52,549 nucleotides of DNA from Phenylobacterium sp. (GTDB lineage Bacteria > Pseudomonadota > Alphaproteobacteria > Caulobacterales > Caulobacteraceae): assembly GCA_020402585.1 (NCBI GenBank), contig JADBZH010000036.1, positions 1 through 52,549 on the forward strand, read 5' to 3'. Position 1 is the first letter of the stretch, and every line of letters begins with the position of its first letter. Below, one piece after another: positions 24,523-32,730 of the stretch. A model generated the notes under the pieces. That model searched no databases and was not told the origin of the DNA. It saw only the letters and a list, made by a program, of their open reading frames with translations. The position numbers and the translations under genes are program-made.

Positions 24523-25167
24523 ATGGCGAGTTTCTGGGTTTGGGGCGTCGCCCTGCTGGGCTACGCCATCTTCCTGGCCTGGTACGTCAATTGGCGCGGA
24601 CCGCTCTCCAAGGCCGAGATCGAGACCCTCATGGCGCAGATGCGCGCCAGCAATGTGGGGCATGGCGACCAGGACGAACTGCCCGTGATCCGGAAATTCC
24701 TCGAGGAGGATGACGGGCGCGAATTCTTCATGCTCAACGTCATTCGCCTGTCGCAGGATGACGTCGCCGATCCAGTGACCGGCGAAAGGCTGCCGGCGCG
24801 CCAGGTCATGGCGGGCTATACGCGCATGTTCATGCCCGCCCTGTTCGCCCGGGGCGGGCATCCGGCCCTGGCTGCGCGCCGCGTCGGCGGCATGGTCGAC
24901 ACCTGGGGGCTCAAGGACGTCCCCGAGTGGTCGATGATGGGCTACATCCGCTACCGGAGCCGGCGCGATCTCGCCCACCTGGTCTGCGATCCGCGGTTCA
25001 CAGGGGCGCACGCCTTCAAGTTCGCCGCCATGCCTCAGACCTTCAACTTCCCGACCCGCCCGATGATCATGACCCTCGCCGGTCCGGGGATCTGGGTGGG
25101 CCTGTCCTTCGCCCTCGCCGCCGCGGCGGCGCAGATCGCCCTCCTGCTGTCCGCCGCGCCGAACTGA
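24523..25167 (+). CDS. Membrane-anchored DUF1330/EthD-like protein
   Basis: 214 residues: an N-terminal helix (SFWVWGVALLGYAIFLAWYV), a central ferredoxin-like alpha+beta region (FFMLNVIRLSQDDVA, ARQVMAGYTRMFMPALFARGGHP, WSMMGYIRYRSRRDLAHLV) and a C-terminal helix (GIWVGLSFALAAAAAQIALLL). The central pattern recalls DUF1330/EthD dimeric barrels, which often bind or act on small aromatic or lipid-like compounds. It is the first gene of the operon facing the Coq4-TetR pair. Catalytic function cannot be assigned. Confidence 0.65.
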   Translation: MASFWVWGVALLGYAIFLAWYVNWRGPLSKAEIETLMAQMRASNVGHGDQDELPVIRKFLEEDDGREFFMLNVIRLSQDDVADPVTGERLPARQVMAGYTRMFMPALFARGGHPALAARRVGGMVDTWGLKDVPEWSMMGYIRYRSRRDLAHLVCDPRFTGAHAFKFAAMPQTFNFPTRPMIMTLAGPGIWVGLSFALAAAAAQIALLLSAAPN

Positions 25168-25208
25168 CCCGCGCGCGCCTTTCCAACTCTCCAGACCCGA
25201 GACACGCC

Positions 25209-26108
25209 ATGAAGATCCTGCGTACGCCCGACACCCAGTTCGCCAACCTGCCCGACTTCCCGTGGGCGCCTCACTACATGACCGTCCGGGATGAGGACGG
25301 GACAGACATCCGCATTCACTGCATCGATGAAGGCCCGCGCGACGCGCCCCCGATCCTGTTGATGCACGGCAATCCGACCTGGGCCTACCTCTACAGGCAC
25401 ATGATCCCCGGACTGCTGGCGACGGGTCGGCGGGTGATCGCCGTCGATCTCGTGGGCTGCGGACGGTCGGACAAGCCTGCGGCGAAGAGCGACTACACCC
25501 TGGCCCGGCACTATGACTGGATGGGCAAGTGGCTCACCCAGATGGACCTGACGGACATCACCCTCTTCTGCCAGGACTGGGGCGGCACCATCGGCATCTA
25601 CCTGGCGGCCCAGCACCCCGAACGCTTCGCCCGGGTGATCGCCGCCAATACCGGCCTGCCCCTCGGGGAGGGCGAAAGCGACTTCATGAAGATGTGGGTC
25701 GACATGATGCGCGCGGCGACCGTGTTTCCCTGGCAGATGCTCGAGGGCGGCATGCAGCGCAAGCTCACCGAGGGCGAGGTCGCCGCCTACCGGGCGCCCT
25801 TCCCGTCCTCGGAGTACGAGGCCGGGATCATCCAGTTTCCGCTCCTGATCGCCGTGCAGGTCGACAATCCGGGCGCCCCGCTGAACCGCGAGGCCTGGGC
25901 GAAGCTGGCGACCTTCGATCGTCCCTTCCTGACCCTGTTCGGCGACCTCGATCCGGTTGCCCGGGGGTGGGACAAGCGGGCCCAGGCGTACATTCCCGGT
26001 GCGGCCGGCCAGAAGCACCAGAACATTCCCACGGCGAACCATTTCATCCAGGAAGACGCGCCGGACGAACTGCTCGCCCACATTCTTCCCTTTCTCGACG
26101 TGAACTGA
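25209..26108 (+). CDS. Haloalkane dehalogenase (HLD-I-like alpha/beta hydrolase)
   Basis: 299 residues. HGNPTW (53-58) forms the oxyanion region, D123 in QDWGG is the nucleophile with W124 as one halide-binding Trp, and W175 (VFPWQM) is a candidate second one as in DhlA. The acid is D246 or D248 (LFGDLDPV, after beta-7 as in subfamily I) and H278 (ANHFIQ) completes the triad. Such enzymes hydrolyse carbon-halogen bonds to alcohol plus halide. Some relatives act on epoxides or other esters, so natural substrate is open. It is the second gene of the TetR-facing cluster, 41 bp after the DUF1330-like gene. Confidence 0.88.
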   Translation: MKILRTPDTQFANLPDFPWAPHYMTVRDEDGTDIRIHCIDEGPRDAPPILLMHGNPTWAYLYRHMIPGLLATGRRVIAVDLVGCGRSDKPAAKSDYTLARHYDWMGKWLTQMDLTDITLFCQDWGGTIGIYLAAQHPERFARVIAANTGLPLGEGESDFMKMWVDMMRAATVFPWQMLEGGMQRKLTEGEVAAYRAPFPSSEYEAGIIQFPLLIAVQVDNPGAPLNREAWAKLATFDRPFLTLFGDLDPVARGWDKRAQAYIPGAAGQKHQNIPTANHFIQEDAPDELLAHILPFLDVN

Positions 26109-26121
26109 CGAGGCGGATTCC

Positions 26122-26574
26122 ATGGCCCTCTTGCCCCCCAGCACCAATCCGGATTACCGCGGTGCGCCCATCTCCGCTTGGTTCCTGGCCCTGTCCTCCG
26201 TGACGACCATCGTGCCGGGGTTGATCCACTACTTCCTCCCCGACGGCGGCGCCGGCGTCATTGGCGGCGTCGACCTTTCGACCCGCGCAGACACCATCAT
26301 CACGCTCTTCGCCTGGTACGGGGCCATGCAGATCCCGTTCGGGATTCTCATCCTGATCATCGCCCTGCGATACCGCTCGCTCGTGCCCCTGGTCCTGCTG
26401 CTCACCATCCTCATGCAGGCGCTCGGCGCCTACTTGGGTTGGTTCGGGAAGGGCTCGCACAGCGGCCACCATCCGCCGGAGCACTATGGAAGCGCCGCCT
26501 TCGTCGTGCTGGGGACACTCTTCTTCATGCTGTCATTGCGCGATCGTCGCGCCCAACAGGAACCCACAACATGA
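26122..26574 (+). CDS. Four-helix membrane protein (hypothetical)
   Basis: 150 residues with four predicted helices: ISAWFLALSSVTTIVPGLIHYFL, TIITLFAWYGAMQIPFGILILIIAL, VPLVLLLTILMQALGAYLGWF and AFVVLGTLFFMLSL. A His-rich loop (GSHSGHHPPEHYG) lies between helices 3 and 4 and might bind a metal. It lies 13 bp after the dehalogenase and overlaps the next gene by ATGA, so it is a firm part of the operon. Family not recognised. Confidence 0.7.
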   Translation: MALLPPSTNPDYRGAPISAWFLALSSVTTIVPGLIHYFLPDGGAGVIGGVDLSTRADTIITLFAWYGAMQIPFGILILIIALRYRSLVPLVLLLTILMQALGAYLGWFGKGSHSGHHPPEHYGSAAFVVLGTLFFMLSLRDRRAQQEPTT

Positions 26575-27650
26575 TCACCCAGGTTCAGGTGCGTCGCTCG
26601 GCCTTCTCCGAAGCCCGGACGGTTTCCACAGAGATTCCGGAGCTGGCGGAAGGCGAGGTCCTTGTCGCCATCGACAAGTTCGCCATGACCGCGAACAACG
26701 TCAGCTACGCCCTCTCCGGCGACATGATCGGCTACTGGAGGTTCTTCCCCGCCGAGGAGCCCTGGGGGATCGTGCCCGTCTGGGGCTTCGCCGACGTGGT
26801 CGCGTCTCGCGCCCCGGAGGTCGCCGTCGGCGAGCGGATCTGGGGCTTCCTGCCCCTGGCCAGCCACGTCGTGATGCGGCCCGCCGGGGCGACGGGCCGA
26901 AGCTTTGTCGACGGCGCCGCGCATCGCACGGACCTGCCGGCCATCTACAACACCTACCAGCGCACCCAGGGCGATCCGCCCGCCCTGACCGCCATGGAAG
27001 ACGAGCGCTGCCTCCTCTTCCCGCTCTTTTCGACCTCCTACGTGCTGTACGACTACCTGGTGGACAACGGCTTCTTCGGCGCGCGGCAGGTGCTGGTCGG
27101 CAGCGCCTCCTCCAAGACCGGCCTGGGCCTGACGAACCTGCTTTCCCGTCACGGCGAAGGTCGCCCCCGCGTCGTGGGCCTGACCTCTCCGGGGAATGTC
27201 GGCTTCGTCACGGGCCTGGGGACCTGCGATGAGGTCGTGACCTATGACGCCATCGGCGCCCTGGATCCCGCCGTCCCGACCGCCTTCGTGGACATGTCCG
27301 GCGCGGGCGAGGTGGTCAGCGCCATCCACGCGCACTTCGGTGACCAGCTCAAGCTCAGCTGCGCCGTCGGCGCGACCCACTGGGGCGCTGGCCGCTATCG
27401 GCCAGAGACCTCCGCCACGCCCCACGCCTTCTTCTTCGCGCCGGCCCAGTTCGCCAAGCGCGACGTCGATTGGGGTCCGGGCGAGATCATGCGCCGCGCC
27501 CAGACGGAGTCCGCCCGCATGTCGCTGGAGCTGAAGGGCGCCCTGGAAATCCGCCACGAAGGTGGAGCGGATGCGGTCATCGCCGCCTGGCAGGGGCTCG
27601 TGGCGAACAGGATCGCGCCGAACGCGGCGGTCATGGCCTCGCTGAAATAG
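26571..27650 (+). CDS. DUF2855-family, MDR-like oxidoreductase-related protein
   Basis: 359 residues. The N-terminus (EVLVAIDKFAMTANNVSYALSGDMIGYWRFFPAEEPWGIVPVWGFADVVAS) and the GSASSKTGLGLTNLLS nucleotide-binding-like loop match DUF2855 proteins, relatives of medium-chain dehydrogenases/enoyl reductases that lack the usual zinc residues. It may reduce or modify an acyl or enone substrate with NAD(P)H; this is inference. It overlaps the membrane-protein gene by ATGA. DUF2855 proteins together with haloalkane dehalogenase and Coq4-like genes would suggest a dedicated catabolic pathway. Confidence 0.8.
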   Translation: MITQVQVRRSAFSEARTVSTEIPELAEGEVLVAIDKFAMTANNVSYALSGDMIGYWRFFPAEEPWGIVPVWGFADVVASRAPEVAVGERIWGFLPLASHVVMRPAGATGRSFVDGAAHRTDLPAIYNTYQRTQGDPPALTAMEDERCLLFPLFSTSYVLYDYLVDNGFFGARQVLVGSASSKTGLGLTNLLSRHGEGRPRVVGLTSPGNVGFVTGLGTCDEVVTYDAIGALDPAVPTAFVDMSGAGEVVSAIHAHFGDQLKLSCAVGATHWGAGRYRPETSATPHAFFFAPAQFAKRDVDWGPGEIMRRAQTESARMSLELKGALEIRHEGGADAVIAAWQGLVANRIAPNAAVMASLK

Positions 27651-27732
27651 GCGTCGGAGGAATTGGAATTCCCGGCGGCTCGGCTATCTCTGGGCGGGCA
27701 ATCAGGGATTCCACCGCCGGGGAGGCGACGGC

Positions 27733-28380
27733 ATGACCAAGCCCATGAAGATCGACTTCGTCTCCGACGTGGCCTGTCCCTGGTGCATCATTGGCCTGGC
27801 CGGGCTCGAGGAGGCCCTGTCCCGTGTGGGCGACCTCGTCGAGGCGACGATCTTCCTCCAGCCCTTCGAGCTCAATCCCGACATGCCGCCCGGGGGCCAG
27901 AACCTGGCGGAACACGTGTTCGAGAAGTACGGCGCGACGCCGGAGCAGTCGGCGGCGAACCGGGAGCGGATCCGGGCCCGCGCCGCCGAGGTGGGCTTCA
28001 CCATCGCCACCACCCCTGAAAGCCGGATCTACAACACCTTTGACGCCCACAGGCTGCTGCACTGGGCGGGGTTGATGGGGCGCCAGCTGCCCCTCAAGCA
28101 CGCCCTGTTCGAGGCCTATTTCACCCGGGGTGAGAACCCCGGCGACCCCGAGGTCCTTGCGGCGGCGGCCGGGCGGGCGGGCCTCGATCCCGACGCCGCT
28201 CGCGAGATTCTGGCCTCGGGCCGCTTCGCCGAACACGTCCGGTCCCTGGAGCGCCAGTGGTACGAGGCGGGGATCAGTTCGGTCCCGACCCTGATCATCA
28301 ACGACACCTACGTCATCTCCGGGGGCCACCCCGCCGACGCCTTCGAGCGCGCGCTCCGCACCCTGGCCGCCGAGGCCTAG
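27733..28380 (+). CDS. FrnE-like DsbA-family oxidoreductase
   Basis: 215 residues, no signal peptide, so cytosolic. The active site is CPWC (C15-C18) in DFVSDVACPWCIIG and the cis-Pro loop is SVPTLII. The DsbA helical insertion follows the first strand. This is the FrnE/2-hydroxychromene-2-carboxylate isomerase-related group, which contains disulphide oxidoreductases and polyketide-associated enzymes. Ribosome site GGAGGCG precedes the ATG. It sits 82 bp after the DUF2855 gene and 111 bp before the calycin-like gene; co-transcription is possible but not shown. Confidence 0.86.
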   Translation: MTKPMKIDFVSDVACPWCIIGLAGLEEALSRVGDLVEATIFLQPFELNPDMPPGGQNLAEHVFEKYGATPEQSAANRERIRARAAEVGFTIATTPESRIYNTFDAHRLLHWAGLMGRQLPLKHALFEAYFTRGENPGDPEVLAAAAGRAGLDPDAAREILASGRFAEHVRSLERQWYEAGISSVPTLIINDTYVISGGHPADAFERALRTLAAEA

Positions 28381-28491
28381 TCCGACAGGAGGGAACTCCG
28401 GGCTGCCCACGGCTTGAGCCGGTCCCCGCCCGGACCTATCCTCACCCCGACCCCGCCTGGACCCTGGCGGCCCCCGACTGGGAGATCCCGC

Positions 28492-29505
28492 ATGAGCACT
28501 GTCACAGGCACCGACGAGGCCATGCATCCGACCGGCGAGGACCGGGCCTGGAGCGAGAGCTACTACTTCAACTTCGTCGACCCGAAGACCGGTGTGGGGA
28601 TGTTCACCCGCATGGGCTTCCGCCCCGGGAACGGCTGGGCCGACGCCCTGCACGCGGTCTACCTGGGCGGCAGCCGGGTCGCCTTCACCTATGGCCGCCG
28701 GGACATCGGCAAGGACCTCTCGGTTTACGACGGCGACCTGAAGGTCGGGAACCTGGCCCTGGCCTGCGATGACCCCTTCCGCCGCTGGACCGTGAGTTAC
28801 GAGGGCCCGGCCCAGGACATCCCCGACGGGTCCATCCTGATGACCCGCGCCAAGCTCCGCCCGGAGGGCTGGCACACGCCGGCGCACCTCTCCATGCAGG
28901 TGGATGTCGAGGCCCTGACCGAGCCCCACTTCGCGGCGAAGGGCGCCCATGGCCACTTCGAGCAGAGCCTTCGCGCCACCGGGCGCCTGACGATCGGCGG
29001 CGAGGAGATCGCCTTCGACGGCTTTGGCGTGCGCGATAAGTCCTGGGGGCCGCGCAACTGGAGCGGGTCTTCCAGCGGTTCCTCAGGCGCCGCCTCGACT
29101 GGGCCCGCCCTCTCGACCGCCGCCGCCCCCAACCCCTTCGTCTTCTGGTTTTCCATGAACTTCGGCGCCGGAACCTCCCTGGGAGGCTCCTGCTTCCGCC
29201 GCGCCGACGGGACCATGCTGGGCGCGGGCTGGATCCAGGACGGCGAGCATATGGATACCCTGGAGGACGTTCGGGTGGAGACCACCTTCCGGCCCGGCTC
29301 CATCCTGCATGAGACGGTGTCGATGGTCGCCCGCACCGGGCGGGGCCGGGAGGTCCGGATCGAGGGGCGGGTGATCAACATGTGCCCGACCAAGATCCCC
29401 TTCCCGGGGGGCGCCACCTTCGTCAACGAGGGCCTGGCGCGCTTCGAGATGGACGGCCGCGAGGGCTTCGGCATCGCCGAGTCCTGGCACAACGTGACGG
29501 AGTAG
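28492..29505 (+). CDS. AttH/CrtC-like calycin protein 1 (DUF7064/7065-type, unknown function)
   Basis: 337 residues with no signal peptide or membrane helix. Short beta-rich segments dominate, and the motif VRDKSWGPRNW (just after the middle) is shared with the gene at 30058 as TKDRSWGVRN. The N-terminus SESYYFNFVDPKTGVGMFTRMGFRP also corresponds to YEKDGGYYFGVGMAVYP there. This two-lobed, W-G-rich arrangement resembles the AttH/hydroxyneurosporene synthase (CrtC) calycin fold, which adds water to isoprenoid double bonds in CrtC. A hydratase or lipid-binding role is therefore possible but unproven. A Ser/Gly/Ala-rich insertion (GSSSGSSGAAST) interrupts the domain. Ribosome site GGGAGA. Confidence 0.66.
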   Translation: MSTVTGTDEAMHPTGEDRAWSESYYFNFVDPKTGVGMFTRMGFRPGNGWADALHAVYLGGSRVAFTYGRRDIGKDLSVYDGDLKVGNLALACDDPFRRWTVSYEGPAQDIPDGSILMTRAKLRPEGWHTPAHLSMQVDVEALTEPHFAAKGAHGHFEQSLRATGRLTIGGEEIAFDGFGVRDKSWGPRNWSGSSSGSSGAASTGPALSTAAAPNPFVFWFSMNFGAGTSLGGSCFRRADGTMLGAGWIQDGEHMDTLEDVRVETTFRPGSILHETVSMVARTGRGREVRIEGRVINMCPTKIPFPGGATFVNEGLARFEMDGREGFGIAESWHNVTE

Positions 29506-29616
29506 GTCGGGGCCGCCGCAGCTCTTTGGGCGCCCGGCGGACCCGGGTCCTTGCTTTACACGCTTCCGGTCCGCAACCGGATGTGCTGCAGTCCTCCGAA
29601 ACACCGGGAGGACTTC

Positions 29617-30030
29617 ATGCAGGAAATGACCGTCCGCGAGGACATTCCGCTGGCCGCCGATGCGGCCTGGGCCGTGATCGGCGACTTTTCGGGAATCCGG
29701 AAGTGGGCGACCCTGGTGGAGGCCGAGAGCACCGAGGTTACGCCAAAGGGCAAGGTGCGCACCCTGACCATGCCCGGCGGCCGGACCGTGTCGGAACTGA
29801 TGACCGACGAGGGGCCGCACCACTACACCTACACCCTCGATCGCCCCGACATGGAGGCCTACTTCTCCACCGTCTCGGTGGAGCCCGGCGACGGGGACTC
29901 CTGCGCCATCGCGCTGCGGGTTCGGTTCCAGCCCAAGGATGCCTCACAGCTCGAGGCGGCGACGGAGGCCATGGGGAAGTTCTGCCGCGGCAACCTCAAG
30001 GCGATGAAGCGGGCCCTGGGCCTGGCCTGA
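29617..30030 (+). CDS. SRPBCC-fold protein (polyketide cyclase/dehydrase-like)
   Basis: 137 residues with the START-like helix-grip pattern: MTVREDIPLAADAAWAVIGDFSGIRKWA at the N-terminus and a long C-terminal helix (ASQLEAATEAMGKFCRGNLKAMKRAL). These small proteins bind hydrophobic ligands in a central cavity. Some are cyclases or hydratases. Placement between two calycin-like genes, 27 bp before the second, suggests that all three handle one lipid or polyketide-like compound. Ribosome site GGGAGG precedes ATG 29617. Confidence 0.78.
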   Translation: MQEMTVREDIPLAADAAWAVIGDFSGIRKWATLVEAESTEVTPKGKVRTLTMPGGRTVSELMTDEGPHHYTYTLDRPDMEAYFSTVSVEPGDGDSCAIALRVRFQPKDASQLEAATEAMGKFCRGNLKAMKRALGLA

Positions 30031-30057
30031 ACCCCGCCGTTTCGAGGAGATTCGACC

Positions 30058-31191
30058 ATGCTGAACCGACTTGACGACTTCCCGATCCACCAGACCCCGG
30101 AGCCCATCGCCCACCCGGCGACCAGCGACCGCAACGTCTACGACCGCACCTGGTTCAATGCTTACGAGAAGGACGGCGGCTACTATTTCGGCGTCGGCAT
30201 GGCGGTCTACCCCTTCCGGGGCATACTGGACGGGGCCTTCAGCGTCGTGGCGCCGGGCGGGCGGCAGTACTGCTTCTACGGCTCGCGCCGGGCGCCCGCA
30301 GAGCGGACGGACATGTCCGTAGGCCCCTTCCGGCTTGAGGTGTTGGAGCCTATGCGACGCACCCGGGTCGTGCTGGAAAAGAATGAGAGCGGTCTGTCCT
30401 GCGACCTCGTCTTCTCGGCCCGGACGGCCAGCCTCCAGGAAGCTCGCCAGACCCTCTGGTCCGGGACCCGCCGGGTGATGGACTCCACCCGCTTCGACCA
30501 GTTCGGCCGCTGGAGCGGTTGGTTAGAGACGCCCGAGGGCCGCATCGAGGTGGACGCGGAGGTCTGCCTCGGCACCAAGGACCGGTCATGGGGGGTCCGA
30601 AACGTCGGCGAGCCCGAGACCGGCGGGGCGCCGCGCACAACACTCCCCAGCGTCTTCTTCCTCTGGACGCCCCTCTTCTGGGACGACCACATCTCACACG
30701 CCATCTTCTTCGATGACGCCCAGGGCCGGCCCCTGGTCCGCGAGGGCTTCACCGCGCCGCTCTATGACAGCGAGGCGGACATACCGGGGGTCGAGGACGG
30801 GCGGGACCATCGCATGGCCACGGCCCGGCACCGGGTCGACTACCACCCTGGTACGCGCCTGGCCCGCTATGCCGAGGTGGACCTCGTCGACCATGACGGG
30901 ACGGTCCGCACCATCAGCATGGAGCCCATCCTGAGGTTCCAGATGAAGGGCCTGGGCTATACCCACCCCGAGTGGGGGCAGGGCATGTGGAAGGGGGAAC
31001 TGGCCATCGGCCATGAGTCCTTCGATCCCCGCCAGCTCGATCCCCTGGCCCACTCGCACCTGCATACCCAGCAGGTCGTCCGCACCCGGGACAACGAGGG
31101 CCGGACGGGTATCGGCGTCCTGGAGCAGCTCTGCATTGGTCCCTATGCCCCGGCGGGCTTCACCCAGTTGCTCGACGGGGCCAAGGCCTAG
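30058..31191 (+). CDS. AttH/CrtC-like calycin protein 2 (DUF7064/7065-type, unknown function)
   Basis: 377 residues, cytosolic by absence of a signal. TKDRSWGVRN aligns with the KDKSWGPRNW motif of the protein at 28492. Other notable segments are YFGVGMAVYPFRGILDGAFSVV, FFLWTPLFWDDHISHAIFFDD and YTHPEWGQGMWKGELAIGHES, all rich in aromatic residues as expected for a hydrophobic-ligand beta barrel. The two proteins are paralogues of the same fold rather than recent duplicates. Ribosome site GAGGAGA precedes the ATG. The 3' end faces the enoyl-CoA hydratase gene with 20 bp between stops. Confidence 0.66.
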   Translation: MLNRLDDFPIHQTPEPIAHPATSDRNVYDRTWFNAYEKDGGYYFGVGMAVYPFRGILDGAFSVVAPGGRQYCFYGSRRAPAERTDMSVGPFRLEVLEPMRRTRVVLEKNESGLSCDLVFSARTASLQEARQTLWSGTRRVMDSTRFDQFGRWSGWLETPEGRIEVDAEVCLGTKDRSWGVRNVGEPETGGAPRTTLPSVFFLWTPLFWDDHISHAIFFDDAQGRPLVREGFTAPLYDSEADIPGVEDGRDHRMATARHRVDYHPGTRLARYAEVDLVDHDGTVRTISMEPILRFQMKGLGYTHPEWGQGMWKGELAIGHESFDPRQLDPLAHSHLHTQQVVRTRDNEGRTGIGVLEQLCIGPYAPAGFTQLLDGAKA

Positions 31192-31197
31192 ACTTCA

Positions 31198-31217
31198 GGG
31201 GTCAGCCGGGGTCAGCC
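31198..31217. repeat. Tandem 10-bp duplication at the end of the hydratase gene
   Basis: GGGGTCAGCC occurs twice back to back. The second copy contains the hydratase stop codon (minus strand), so the duplication places a second TGA-containing copy just beyond it. Probably a replication slippage event without functional effect. Confidence 0.6.
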
Positions 31218-31961
31218 GCCCTTCCGGGCGGCGAAGGCGGCGATACGCTCTCGCATGTCAGGGCCAACGCCTTCGCCGCGGTAGACTTCATGGGCGAGGC
31301 CCGCCGGCAGGGCCAGGCCGTCCGTCTGGTCCAGCAGGCGCTTGTTGGCGGCGTGGCTGAAGGGCGAGTTCGCGGCGATCTCGGCTGTCCAGGCGTCCAC
31401 GCCCTCCAGGAAGGTCGCGTCTGGCAGGCAGGCGTTGGCCAGCCCCATGGCCTCCGCCTCCCGCCCGGAATAGGTCCGGCAGGTGAACATCATTTCCCGG
31501 GCCTTGGCGGTCCCGACCCGTCGGGGCAGGCGCTGGCTCAGGCCCCAGACCGGCGTCAGGGCCCAGCGGGCGTGGGTGTCGGCGAACTTCGCGTTTTCCG
31601 CCGCCAGGATGATGTCGCCCGCCAGGGCCAGCTCCAGGGCGCCGGTGTAGCAGTGGCCATGGACCGCCGAGATCACCGGAAGGGGCAGGGCGGCCAGCCG
31701 CTCGATGACCTTCGACTGGAAGTGGGGCTCGGGCAACCGCTCGCCGGCGGCGATGTCGCCGAGGTCGTGGCCGGCCGAGAAACAGCGGCCCGCGCCCCGC
31801 AGGACGACAACGGCGATCCCGGCAGGGTCTGCGGCGATGTCCCGGACATGGGCGTCCAGGGCCTGGAAAACGGGGACGTTAAGCGAATTCAGCTTGTCAG
31901 GTCGGTTCAGCACCAGGTGCACCGCCGCGCCGCGCATCTCGCGCAAGACCAGATCGGTCAT
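31212..31961 (-). CDS. Enoyl-CoA hydratase/isomerase (crotonase family)
   Basis: 249 residues from the ATG preceded by GGAGGACG. Crotonase signatures: LVLNRPDKLNSLN, VVVLRGAGRCFSAGHDLGDIA (oxyanion hole) and VISAVHGHCYTGALELALAGDIILAAENAKFADTHARWALTPVWG. Acts on CoA-bound enoyl substrates in the cytosol, in beta-oxidation or a related degradation route. One Glu of the usual pair is replaced around HARWALTPVWG, so an isomerase or other crotonase reaction is as likely as hydration. It diverges from virB1 across 177 bp that contain the Pho-box-like repeat, which points towards virB rather than this gene. Confidence 0.85.
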   Translation of the reverse strand: MTDLVLREMRGAAVHLVLNRPDKLNSLNVPVFQALDAHVRDIAADPAGIAVVVLRGAGRCFSAGHDLGDIAAGERLPEPHFQSKVIERLAALPLPVISAVHGHCYTGALELALAGDIILAAENAKFADTHARWALTPVWGLSQRLPRRVGTAKAREMMFTCRTYSGREAEAMGLANACLPDATFLEGVDAWTAEIAANSPFSHAANKRLLDQTDGLALPAGLAHEVYRGEGVGPDMRERIAAFAARKGG

Positions 31962-32029
31962 ATGTCGTCCTCCCTTTTGAGACCGAGGGAACGCAATCCT
32001 TCCTCCCGATGTCAACCGGGCGGCCGGCG

Positions 32030-32047
32030 CTGTCATCCAACCGTCAT
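32030..32047 (+). promoter_or_regulatory. Pho-box-like direct repeat upstream of virB1
   Basis: CTGTCAT-CCAA-CCGTCAT: the first half matches the PhoB half-site CTGTCAT 7/7, the second 6/7, with the canonical 4-bp spacer (11-bp period). A -10-like TGTAAT follows at 32056-32061, the position expected for PhoB activation replacing a -35. Its end is 92 bp upstream of the virB1 start. Confidence 0.62.
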
Positions 32048-32138
32048 GGATCCTTTGTAATCGTCCCGTCGCCCGTTTCGGGATATCGTGCCCCCTGACC
32101 CAAGTTCCCGCTCAGGGGCGCCGCAGACAGGATCTCCC

Positions 32139-32726
32139 GTGAGAACCATCGCCATCGGTATCGGCGCTCTTCTCGCCACCCTGCTATCGGTACCGGAGGT
32201 CGCCAGAAGCCAGGTTCTCGAGATCGGGGACGATGGCGCGGTGACGACCTACTCCGGGCCCATGGTCATCACGTCTGCAGGCGCGCAATCCATCGTCCAG
32301 GTCGTCCCGACCCAGGTCTCGCCAGCTCCGGCCGTCGTGGCCAGGCTGATCGCCGAGGCCGCCGCCCGGCACGGGATCGACCCGGGTCTGGCCACAGCCG
32401 TCGCCTGGCAGGAATCCCGCTTCCAGCAGTCGGCCGTTTCTCCCAAGGGGGCCCGCGGGGTCATGCAGCTGATGCCCGCCACCGCCCGCGACCTGGGCGT
32501 TGACCCGGACGACCTCCACGGCAATATCGACGGGGGCGTGAATTACCTGGCCCGCCAGCTTCGGCGATTTGGCGATGTGCGGCTCGCCCTTGCGGCCTAC
32601 AACGCCGGACCTGAGGCCGTAATGCGTTACGGAGACGTGCCGCCGTTCGCGGAAACCCGCGCCTATGTCCAGGCGATCTTCTCGCGCCTCGGCGCCCCCC
32701 GTATCCTGTCCATCGGAGCTGAGTAG
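32139..32726 (+). CDS. virB1: VirB1-like lytic transglycosylase
   Basis: 195 residues from the GTG at 32139 (AGGA upstream). A signal peptide (RTIAIGIGALLATLLSVPEVARS) is followed by a variable region and a C-terminal SLT domain. That domain carries AVAWQESRFQQSAVSPKGARGVMQLMPATARDLGV with the catalytic Glu in WQES, and LALAAYNAGPEAV. Exported to the periplasm, it opens the murein for assembly of the secretion channel. It is the first gene of the T4SS operon; virB2 follows after 4 bp. The Pho-box-like repeat is immediately upstream of this gene. Confidence 0.88.
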   Translation: MRTIAIGIGALLATLLSVPEVARSQVLEIGDDGAVTTYSGPMVITSAGAQSIVQVVPTQVSPAPAVVARLIAEAAARHGIDPGLATAVAWQESRFQQSAVSPKGARGVMQLMPATARDLGVDPDDLHGNIDGGVNYLARQLRRFGDVRLALAAYNAGPEAVMRYGDVPPFAETRAYVQAIFSRLGAPRILSIGAE

Positions 32727-32730
32727 GACC

